The notes under the pieces are model-generated. The model made no database searches, was not told the origin of the DNA, and worked only from the letters and a program-made list of their open reading frames with translations. A stretch of DNA of 13,667 nucleotides from Desulfobacteraceae bacterium UBA5852 (GTDB taxonomy: Bacteria; Desulfobacterota; Desulfobacteria; Desulfobacterales; UBA5852): the NCBI GenBank assembly GCA_002432195.1, contig DJGG01000092.1:1-13667 (forward strand), written 5' to 3'. How positions within the stretch are numbered: the first letter of the stretch is position 1; each line of letters starts with the position of its first letter. Both the position numbers and the translations under genes were made by a program. Shown here piece by piece: positions 8,061-13,667 of the stretch.

Positions 8061-8227
8061 TGGCGGGGTTCGCGCGAAGGCGCACACCCCAGCGCGGTTG
8101 GCTCGCGCTTGCGCACCGCGCCGCGCCTGGCTTTTCGGCCCGAAGCGGGTTCGTCCACAACCTGCCGGACACGGCCGGCTCGCCGACCGATGCTCCACCA
8201 TCCTAACGTGAATCCCCCTCCGGGCGC

Positions 8228-8249
8228 AAATGCCCCGCGCGGGGCATTT
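8228..8249. promoter_or_regulatory. Perfect 22-bp palindrome upstream of the ispG promoter (candidate operator)
   Basis: The 11-base half-site AAATGCCCCGC is followed immediately by its exact reverse complement. It ends 3 bp before the -35 box of the promoter proposed for ispG. The size and position suit the binding site of a dimeric regulator. It could equally form a hairpin terminator for rightward transcription, but the T-run after it is only TTTCCC. I cannot name a regulator. Confidence 0.45.
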
Positions 8250-8252
8250 CCC

Positions 8253-8281
8253 TTGCCAGCCCATGGCCCGTTTGGTAGATT
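8253..8281 (+). promoter_or_regulatory. Sigma70-like promoter for ispG(-proS)
   Basis: TTGCCA (8253-8258, 5 of 6 to consensus) and TAGATT (8276-8281, 4 of 6) are separated by exactly 17 bp. Transcription would start near 8288, giving a leader of roughly 58 nt before ispG. This is the best promoter match I found in the spacer and it points the right way. Confidence 0.45.
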
Positions 8282-8346
8282 AGCCACTTGCCGGTTTACG
8301 CCCCGGGGTCCGGGCCCGAACGCCACCGCCACCTTGCCGTCACGGA

Positions 8347-9489
8347 ATGCCACCGATCGCACGCCGCCACTCCCTTGCGCTGCCGCTGGGTCGTCTGACC
8401 ATCGGCGGAGGTGCGCCCATCACCGTCCAGTCCATGACCAACACCCCCACCCCGGATGTGGAGGCGACGGTCGCCCAGATCCAGCGCCTCGAGGCGGCCG
8501 GGTGTGACATCGTGCGGGTGGCCGTACCCGATCGCGCGTCGGCGGAGGCCGTCGGGCGCATCAAGGCCCTCATCGGCATACCGCTGGTGGCCGACGTGCA
8601 TTTCGACCATCGCCTGGCCATCCTCGCGGCCCAGGCAGGTGCCGACGGCCTGCGCATCAACCCCGGGAATATCGGCGGGCGGCGCAAAGTCGCCGAGGTG
8701 GTGCGCTGCGCCGGGGACCACGGCATCGCCATTCGCATCGGCGTCAACGCCGGCTCGCTGGAAAAGGCCCTGCTCAAGGCACATGGGGGGGCCACCCCGG
8801 AAGCCATGGTGGCCAGCGCCATGCGGCATGTGGAGCTGCTGCGCGGGATGGATTTCCATCGTATCAAAATCTCCATCAAAGCCTCGGATGTGCCCCGCAC
8901 CGTTGCCGCTTACCGCCTCCTGGCACAACAGACCGACCTTCCATTGCACCTGGGGGTCACCGAGGCCGGAGGCCTCTATCCGGGCATCGTCAAATCAGCC
9001 CTGGGCATCGGCATGCTCCTGGCCGAGGGGATCGGCGACACCCTGCGGGTTTCCCTGACGCGGGACCCGGTGGAGGAGGTCCGGGTGGGCTTCGAAATTC
9101 TACGGGCCCTGGACATTCGCCATCACGGTCCTGAGATTATCTCCTGCCCCACCTGCGGCCGGACCCGCATCGATCTTTTCGCAATCGTCGAAAAGGTCGA
9201 GCGGGCGCTGCTCACCCGGGCGCTGCCCATCAAAATCGCGATCATGGGGTGCGTGGTCAACGGGCCCGGAGAGGCCCGTGAGGCCGACATCGGCATTGCC
9301 GGCGGCGACGGGACGGGCATTCTCTTTCGCAAGGGCCGGGTGGTGCGCCAATTCCCCGAAGACCGCCTGGTGGAGGTCCTCATGGAGGAAATCGCGCGCT
9401 ACGAAACCCAGCCCCCCGACGGCGGAAGCGGTGTGACCGGCGGCTCCGACCCGGAACCCCCGGACGGCACCCATTCGAACCGACCTTGA
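8347..9489 (+). CDS. ispG: 4-hydroxy-3-methylbut-2-en-1-yl diphosphate synthase (flavodoxin/ferredoxin)
   Basis: IspG (GcpE) reduces MEcPP to HMBPP, the penultimate step of the MEP isoprenoid pathway, using a [4Fe-4S] cluster. The TIM-barrel domain (about 10-255) begins with TIGGGAPITVQSMTNT and contains ADVHFDHRLA, LRINPGNIG and GVNAGSLEK. The C-terminal cluster domain has Cys267 and Cys270 (SCPTCGRT), Cys302 and Glu309 (GCVVNGPGEA), which are all the expected ligands. About 25 Pro/Gly/Ser-rich residues extend past the usual end. The ATG at 8347 puts the conserved core at the normal distance from the N-terminus, but its ribosome-binding site is weak (ACGGA). proS starts 9 nt after the stop, so the two are probably co-transcribed. 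Confidence 0.96.
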   Translation: MPPIARRHSLALPLGRLTIGGGAPITVQSMTNTPTPDVEATVAQIQRLEAAGCDIVRVAVPDRASAEAVGRIKALIGIPLVADVHFDHRLAILAAQAGADGLRINPGNIGGRRKVAEVVRCAGDHGIAIRIGVNAGSLEKALLKAHGGATPEAMVASAMRHVELLRGMDFHRIKISIKASDVPRTVAAYRLLAQQTDLPLHLGVTEAGGLYPGIVKSALGIGMLLAEGIGDTLRVSLTRDPVEEVRVGFEILRALDIRHHGPEIISCPTCGRTRIDLFAIVEKVERALLTRALPIKIAIMGCVVNGPGEAREADIGIAGGDGTGILFRKGRVVRQFPEDRLVEVLMEEIARYETQPPDGGSGVTGGSDPEPPDGTHSNRP

Positions 9490-9498
9490 AAGGACCTC

Positions 9499-11049
9499 AT
9501 GAGCAAGCCGATTCAGACAGCCATCAAACCCACCCGCGAAGAAGATTACCCCGAATGGTATCAGCAGGTCATCAAGGCCTCTGACCTGGCGGAAAAATCG
9601 GTCGTGCGGGGCTGCATGGTGATCAAACCCTGGGGATACGCCCTCTGGGAAAACATCATGCGCGGCATGGACGCCATGTTCAAGGCCACGGGGGTGAAAA
9701 ACGCCTACTTTCCCCTCTTCATCCCCCTGAGCTTTTTGGAAAAGGAAGCCGCCCACGTGGAAGGGTTCGCCAAGGAGTGTGCCGTGGTGACCCACCACCG
9801 GCTGGAAAAGGGCCCCTCCGGAGGGCTGGTGCCCGCCGGCGCCCTGGCCGAACCCCTGGTGGTGCGCCCGACGTCGGAAACGATTATCGGCGAGTCCTTT
9901 GCCCGGTGGATTTCCAGCTACCGGGATCTGCCCGTCCTGATCAACCAGTGGGCCAACGTGATGCGCTGGGAGATGCGCACCCGGCTCTTCCTGCGCACCG
10001 CCGAGTTCCTCTGGCAGGAGGGCCACACGGCCCACGAGACCGCCCAGGAGGCCCAGGAGGAGACCCTCCGCATGCTGGGCGTCTATGCCTCCTTCGCCGA
10101 GGACTTCCTGGCCGTGCCGGTGATTCAGGGACGCAAGACCGAGAGCGAGAAGTTCCCGGGCGCCGACACCACCTACGCCATCGAGGCCATGATGCAGGAC
10201 CGCAAGGCCCTGCAGGCGGGGACCTCGCACAACCTGGGCCAGAACTTCGCGCGGGCCTTCGACGTGAAGTTCCTGGGCCGGGACAACCAGTTGCAGCACT
10301 GCTGGACCACCTCCTGGGGGGTCAGCACCCGGCTGATCGGCGCTTTGATCATGGCCCACTCCGACGACGAGGGGCTGGTCCTGCCGCCCCGGGTGGCCCC
10401 GACCCTGGCCGCCATCGTGCCCATCTTCAAGACCGACGAGGAGAAGGAGAGGGTCCTGGCCTATTGCCGGGAGCTGGCCGGCGCCCTGTGCGGGGCCGAG
10501 CGCCTGGCCGCCGCCGAGAAGCGGGACGCCGGACGCGAGCTGCTGACCGTCTTCACCGACGAGGCGGCCTGTCAGAAGGTGGTCCTGGACATGCGCGAGG
10601 GTCGCGCGGTCGAGAAGCACTACCACTGGGAGCAGAGGGGCGTGCCCTTCCGCCTGGAGGTGGGTCCCCGGGACGTCGACAAGTCTGCCTTCGTGCTGAA
10701 GACCCGCTTCGATGGCTCCAAGACCTTCCACGAGAAGGGCTGCGCCAGCCCCGGCTGGCTGCGCGAGCAGGCCGACCAGGTGCAGGCCCGCATGCTGGAG
10801 CGCGCGCGGACCTTCCGGGAAGAGAACACCGTCGTGGTCGAGTCCTACGACGAGATGAAGGCGGCCCTGGCCCAGGGTGGATTCGTCCGCTGCTGGTTCC
10901 GCGAGGATCCCGAGGTAGAGGCCCGCATCAAGGAGGAGACCAAGGCCACCGTCCGCGTGATCCCCTTCGAGCAGCCCGGGGGAACCGGAAAGTGCGTGGT
11001 GACCAGCCGCGAGACCTCCGAACAGGCGATCTTCGCCCTGGCCTACTAG
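9499..11049 (+). CDS. proS: Prolyl-tRNA synthetase, archaeal/eukaryotic-like short type
   Basis: This class II synthetase charges tRNA-Pro. At 516 residues it lacks the inserted editing domain of the long bacterial type and matches the archaeal/eukaryotic-like form. Visible blocks are KPWGYALWENI near 44-54, RPTSETIIGESF near 122-133, NQWANVMRWEMRTRLFLRTAEFLWQEGHTAH (motif 2) from 149, GTSHNLGQNF, WTTSWGVSTRLIGALIMAHSDDEGLVLPP (motif 3) and the typical terminal Tyr. In the C-terminal domain only two of the four usual zinc cysteines seem present (RCW and GKC). A ribosome-binding site AAGGA lies just before the ATG. The frame is intact, but codon usage changes sharply after about codon 127: 11 GAA to 1 GAG before, about 38 GAG to 2 GAA after. 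AAA disappears as well. The gene may therefore join parts from two genomes. Confidence 0.93.
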   Translation: MSKPIQTAIKPTREEDYPEWYQQVIKASDLAEKSVVRGCMVIKPWGYALWENIMRGMDAMFKATGVKNAYFPLFIPLSFLEKEAAHVEGFAKECAVVTHHRLEKGPSGGLVPAGALAEPLVVRPTSETIIGESFARWISSYRDLPVLINQWANVMRWEMRTRLFLRTAEFLWQEGHTAHETAQEAQEETLRMLGVYASFAEDFLAVPVIQGRKTESEKFPGADTTYAIEAMMQDRKALQAGTSHNLGQNFARAFDVKFLGRDNQLQHCWTTSWGVSTRLIGALIMAHSDDEGLVLPPRVAPTLAAIVPIFKTDEEKERVLAYCRELAGALCGAERLAAAEKRDAGRELLTVFTDEAACQKVVLDMREGRAVEKHYHWEQRGVPFRLEVGPRDVDKSAFVLKTRFDGSKTFHEKGCASPGWLREQADQVQARMLERARTFREENTVVVESYDEMKAALAQGGFVRCWFREDPEVEARIKEETKATVRVIPFEQPGGTGKCVVTSRETSEQAIFALAY

Positions 11050-11095
11050 AAAACCGGCCGGAAACCCTGGACCGCCCTCCCCGGGGGGCCGACCC

Positions 11096-11130
11096 GCCAG
11101 CCCCGAGCGCAGGCCGCGCCCGGGGCTGGC
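11096..11130. terminator. Terminator-like hairpin between convergent proS and the EEP-fold gene
   Basis: GCCAGCCCCG (11096-11105) pairs perfectly with CGGGGCTGGC (11121-11130). After one A-C mismatch the stem continues with GCGC/GCGC around a 5-nt AGGCC loop. The sequence TTCGTCT follows on the + side. It lies 46 bp after the proS stop and 6 bp beyond the end of the converging gene, so it could serve both. The T-tract is weak. Confidence 0.6.
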
Positions 11131-11136
11131 TTCGTC

Positions 11137-12237
11137 TCAGTCGGCCACGTCCACCCAATCGAAGCCGTGCACCCTCTCGACGCCGTCCACCGAGTGGTGG
11201 CCCACGGCGTCGCCTCCGCGCACCAGGACGTGGTCCAGCCCCCCGCCGCCGGTCCCCTCCTCGAAGCCCATCTCCCCGGCGCTGGGATAGCTGTAATCCC
11301 GGCCGAAGGGGTTCCAGCCCCACAGGCCCCCGACGGTATAGCTCTCGCCCGGGGCGGAGTTGAGGTCTCCGCCCAGGATCACCTCGGGCTTGCCCTGGCA
11401 GATCTCATCCAGCGAGCGGTACTCCGCGCTGCGGGCCTTCTGCTTGGAGTCCTCGCTGCCGGCGGTGAAGTGGGTGCTGATCACGGTCTGGCCCTCGGCG
11501 GTGTTGACCTCCAGGGCCGTCCGGCGCTCCTTGCTGCCCCGGTCCTCGCCGATCTCATGGACCTGGATGGCGCCCTCGCGAATCTGCCCGTTCTCGTCCC
11601 GGGGCAGCTCCTGGCCGGGGCCCAGCAGGACCGAGTTGCCGAAGGTCCCCCCGTCGTGGTCGATCGAGCGCCCGTGGACCATCGTGTAGCGGACGTCCTG
11701 ACCGGCCTCGTCCTGATAGGTGGCGGTGTAGACCGTCACGTCGCCGTTCCCGTCGGCAGGCTTCTCCTGGGTGATGGTGGCGATCCGGCGGGTGCCGTCC
11801 GGCAGCGTGGTCTGGTAGCGGCCATCCCCCAGGGCCTGCGTGTCGCGCCCCCCCAGGTCGGCCTCGAAGACGGCCGAGAGGATCTCCTGGTTGTAGTCCT
11901 TGCCGCCCACCCGACGGGTGCCGACGTCCACCTCCTGGAAGGTGGCCACGTCGATGCCGTTGTGGACCACCTGCTCGCCGACGGTCTTCTTGATCTCGTC
12001 GAAGCGCGAACGGGCCTCCGCGTTCCCCCCGCCCAGGTTCATGTTGCCGACCTGGAGGTTGGCCGGACGGGCCTCGGGGCCGGGCGAGGGCGAGGGCTCC
12101 AGGGCCTCCGGATCCACGTCCGCGCGGTCCTGCGGAGGTTTGGTGACCTCGTCCGCCCGGGGAGCCCGGGACGGCCCGGTCTGAGGAGCGGTCGAAGGGG
12201 TGGTTGCCGGGGTGTCGTGGATCTTCTCGATTCTCAT
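11137..12237 (-). CDS. Endonuclease/exonuclease/phosphatase (EEP, DNase I-like) family protein with Pro-rich N-terminus
   Basis: The 366-residue protein has an EEP core from about residue 60 to the end. Motifs in order: GNMNL (Asn65/Asn67), ATFQEV (metal-binding Glu102), FGNSVLL (Asn201), VISTHF (His256), GGDLNSAPG (Asp291 and Asn293) and GLDHVLV (335-339). This superfamily includes DNase I, phosphodiesterases, sphingomyelinases and inositol phosphatases, so the substrate cannot be told. Residues 8-60 are rich in Pro, Thr, Ser and charged residues and look disordered. No signal peptide or membrane segment is visible. The usual C-terminal SDHxPV motif with the catalytic His is not recognisable; the protein ends in GFDWVDVAD. 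No clear ribosome-binding site precedes the ATG, so the start is less certain. Its codon usage (almost all GAG, AAG) matches dnaE and the 3' part of proS. Confidence 0.75.
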   Translation of the reverse strand: MRIEKIHDTPATTPSTAPQTGPSRAPRADEVTKPPQDRADVDPEALEPSPSPGPEARPANLQVGNMNLGGGNAEARSRFDEIKKTVGEQVVHNGIDVATFQEVDVGTRRVGGKDYNQEILSAVFEADLGGRDTQALGDGRYQTTLPDGTRRIATITQEKPADGNGDVTVYTATYQDEAGQDVRYTMVHGRSIDHDGGTFGNSVLLGPGQELPRDENGQIREGAIQVHEIGEDRGSKERRTALEVNTAEGQTVISTHFTAGSEDSKQKARSAEYRSLDEICQGKPEVILGGDLNSAPGESYTVGGLWGWNPFGRDYSYPSAGEMGFEEGTGGGGLDHVLVRGGDAVGHHSVDGVERVHGFDWVDVAD

Positions 12238-12315
12238 GGCGTGAGTCTAGAGGCAGGGGAAGCCCCCGGACCCGGGTTCCAGGTAAAATTCTGACGAGGG
12301 TTGTTGCCGGGGTGT
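12203..12315. repeat. Pair of 13-bp direct repeats, 100 bp apart
   Basis: GTTGCCGGGGTGT occurs at 12203-12215 and again at 12303-12315. The first copy is inside the 5' end of the EEP-fold gene and the second is in its upstream spacer. With flanks, 15 of 16 bases match. It may be a trace of a local duplication or chance in GC-rich DNA. Confidence 0.4.
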
Positions 12316-12359
12316 GACAGTTCTCGGATACGCCGGCAACATCCGGATCCGGAACCCGG
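12272..12359. repeat. Nested inverted repeats in the spacer between dnaE and the EEP-fold gene
   Basis: The outer arms CCGGGTTCC (12272-12280) and GGAACCCGG (12351-12359) are perfect complements. The inner arms GTTGCCGG (12303-12310) and CCGGCAAC (12333-12340) are also perfect. A 12-bp palindrome TCCGGATCCGGA (12342-12353) overlaps the outer right arm. These occupy most of the 203-bp gap and could be a structured 3' end of dnaE mRNA or control sites for the EEP-fold gene. Nothing else was recognised in the gap. Confidence 0.35.
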
Positions 12360-12440
12360 TCTCTGGAGGCATGCCAGGCCCGTCCGCTCGGGACCCCAGG
12401 ACTCCCCCGGTGTGGCGCGCCCCGGTCGCCGGCGCGGACC

Positions 12441-13667
12441 TCAGTTCACCCAGACGGTCTCCCGTCCCAGCAGATCCTCCACCTCGCCCACCAGACGGGG
12501 GCCATGCTCGACGCCGAAGGCCTCGGGCAGGTGCAGGATGGTCGTGCCCTGCGGGCTCTCCAGGTGCAGGAAGACCTCCCGGGCTCCCCGATGGCGCAGC
12601 AGGATGTCCCGCAGACGCGACAGGGAGTCCCCCTGGAAGAGCTGCACGCGGATGTTCAAGCCCCGGTAGCGGGAGTCCAGATCCGAGGCGCTGCGGGCAC
12701 TCGAGACGTTCGAGGCCAGCTTCTCGACCGAGAGCATCTCGTCGGCGGTCAGCTTGACCTCCTCGGCCGGGGCCTCCTCATCCTCCTCCTCGTCCCGGGC
12801 CTGACGGGCCTGGCGCACCTCGGTCACGCCGCGAGCCACCACGATGGCTCCGTCCACGCACAAGGAGGAGAACTTCTCGTAGGCCTGGGGGCGCAGGGTG
12901 ACCTCGGTGGTTCCCGAGAAGTCCTCCACCTGCAGGAAGGCCATCTGGGTCTTGAAGCGGGTCATGATCTTGCGGACCGAGGTGACCATCCCGGCGATGG
13001 CCACGCTGGCTCCGGCCCCCAGCGAGTTCAGGTCGGCGATGCGGTGGGTCGAGTAGCGCGTCAGGATCTCGCGATACTCCGAGAGCGGCGAGTCCGAGAG
13101 GTAGATGCCCAGCATCTCCTTCTCCATGTCCAGCAGGACCCGCTTGTCGAACTCGTTCTCGCGCAGCTTGCAGACCTCCGCGAAGGTGGTCCGGCCCAGG
13201 TCACCCTCGTCGAAGAGACCGAACTGCCCGCTCTGGGCCTCCTTCTGGAGCCTCTGGCCGTGGTCCAGGCAGCAGTCCAGGTTGGCCAGCAGGGTGGCCC
13301 GGGTCTCGCCGAAGCCGTCCATGGCCCCGGCCTTGATCAGGCCTTCCAGCACCTTCTTGTTGACCTGGCGCAGATCCACCCGGGCGCACAGGTCCGCCAG
13401 GTCCTGGAAGGGGCCTTCCTTCTCGCGGGCAGCCACCAGGCAGTCCACGGCCCCCCGGCCGACGTTGCGCACCGCCGCCATGCCCCAGCGGATTCCCGCG
13501 GGCACCACCGTGAATTCCGCCATCGACTCGTTGACGTCCGGGCGCAGGACCTCCAGGCCCGACTGCGAGCACTCGGCGATGAAGAACGAGACCTTCTCGA
13601 TGTTGCTCATGACGCTGGTCAGCAAGGCCGCCATGTACTCCGGGCGGTAATGCGTCTTGAGCCAGGC
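12441..13667 (-). CDS. dnaE: DNA polymerase III alpha subunit, C-terminal part (partial, cut by window end)
   Basis: DnaE is the replicative polymerase subunit. The minus-strand frame is open to the window edge, giving 408 residues that start AWLKTHYRPEYMAALLTSVM, a conserved part of the fingers/C-terminal polymerase region. A helix-hairpin-helix follows (VNKKVLEGLIKAGAMDGFGE), then LFDEGDL and a KEMLGIYLSDSPL block. The OB-fold region runs from SVAIAGMVTSVRKIMTRFKTQMAFLQVEDF through LRPQAYEKF. The C-terminal domain ends in a normal TGA. A low-complexity acidic insert (DEEEDEEAPAEEV) lies between OB fold and tail. The ATG at 13634 is an internal Met, not the true start. Codon usage matches the EEP-fold gene. 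Catalytic aspartates and the PHP domain are outside the window. Confidence 0.95.
   Translation of the reverse strand, partial: AWLKTHYRPEYMAALLTSVMSNIEKVSFFIAECSQSGLEVLRPDVNESMAEFTVVPAGIRWGMAAVRNVGRGAVDCLVAAREKEGPFQDLADLCARVDLRQVNKKVLEGLIKAGAMDGFGETRATLLANLDCCLDHGQRLQKEAQSGQFGLFDEGDLGRTTFAEVCKLRENEFDKRVLLDMEKEMLGIYLSDSPLSEYREILTRYSTHRIADLNSLGAGASVAIAGMVTSVRKIMTRFKTQMAFLQVEDFSGTTEVTLRPQAYEKFSSLCVDGAIVVARGVTEVRQARQARDEEEDEEAPAEEVKLTADEMLSVEKLASNVSSARSASDLDSRYRGLNIRVQLFQGDSLSRLRDILLRHRGAREVFLHLESPQGTTILHLPEAFGVEHGPRLVGEVEDLLGRETVWVN

Larger units (their letters stand above)
7962..8346. other. Divergent intergenic region between mltF and ispG
   Basis: These 385 bp carry no credible gene; the open frames here are high-GC artefacts without ribosome-binding sites or recognisable motifs. 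The region must hold the control signals for mltF (leftward) and ispG (rightward). It is rich in dyad symmetry. A stem GCCCC/GGGGC lies at 7984-7999 in the mltF leader, and a 7-bp hairpin at 8044-8060. A 10-bp palindrome TTCGCGCGAA is at 8069-8078, and TTCGG-C-CCGAA at 8134-8144. A perfect 22-bp palindrome is at 8228-8249. The only convincing promoter faces ispG. I could not find a clear mltF promoter. Confidence 0.6.

Noticed and set aside
7989..8264. Small minus-strand gene (91 codons) in the mltF-ispG spacer
   Set aside because: The composition is Arg/Ala-rich without motif or ribosome-binding site, and it runs through palindromes and the ispG promoter region.
9100..10731. Very long minus-strand open frame (543 codons) opposite ispG and proS
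   Set aside because: It lies antisense to two clearly conserved genes and its translation is low-complexity without motifs. High GC makes stop codons rare in this frame.
9777..11363. 528-codon + strand frame overlapping proS and the EEP-fold gene
   Set aside because: It is out of frame with proS, rich in Arg/Gly/Pro, has no ribosome-binding site and crosses a likely terminator.
11167..12294. 375-codon + strand frame opposite the EEP-fold gene
   Set aside because: The minus-strand frame has the ordered EEP motifs; this one shows only biased composition.
1..13667. CRISPR array, tRNA, rRNA, insertion sequence or phage genes
   Set aside because: No regularly spaced repeats, cloverleaf-like sequences, transposase or integrase motifs were seen on either strand.

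Overview
The window is high-GC bacterial chromosome, gene-dense and mostly housekeeping. From left to about 9.9 kb the gene order is glyA (3' end), a dCMP deaminase, nrdR, ribD, ribE, ribBA, ribH, nusB, an MBL-fold hydrolase, then mltF on the opposite strand, then ispG and proS. A glyA / dCMP deaminase / nrdR / rib / nusB order, and ispG followed by proS, are arrangements I associate with Desulfobacterota and relatives. That assignment is from gene order and general protein character, not from a search.

Region 1 (1-6516, all +) is a probable long operon. glyA, the deaminase gene and nrdR are joined by ATGA stop/start overlaps, which suggests translational coupling. Together they supply one-carbon units, convert dCMP to dUMP for thymidylate, and regulate ribonucleotide reductase. 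The riboflavin pathway follows in full: RibD, riboflavin synthase, the RibBA fusion and lumazine synthase. nusB follows ribH after 2 nt, and a glyoxalase-II-like hydrolase with a GTG start ends the run. I see no FMN riboswitch.

Region 2 (6555-8346) holds a membrane-bound lytic transglycosylase gene (mltF, -) and a 385-bp divergent spacer with several hairpins or palindromes. One is a perfect 22-bp palindrome 3 bp upstream of a good sigma70-like promoter facing ispG.

Region 3 (8347-11049, +) is ispG then proS. Codon usage changes abruptly inside proS, near 9.88-10.03 kb. Upstream codons mix GAA/GAG and AAA/AAG; downstream is almost only GAG/AAG. The same style continues through the rest of the window.

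Region 4 (11050-13667) has a terminator-like hairpin between convergent genes, an endonuclease/exonuclease/phosphatase-fold protein with a Pro-rich N-terminus (-), a 203-bp spacer with nested inverted repeats, and the C-terminal part of dnaE (-), cut by the window edge. The codon shift within a highly conserved part of proS makes me suspect that regions 1-3 and 4 come from different genomes, either by assembly chimera or by recombination. I found no clear new defence, mobile or secretion system. The most unusual items are the proS breakpoint, the atypical EEP-fold protein and the palindrome/promoter unit before ispG.
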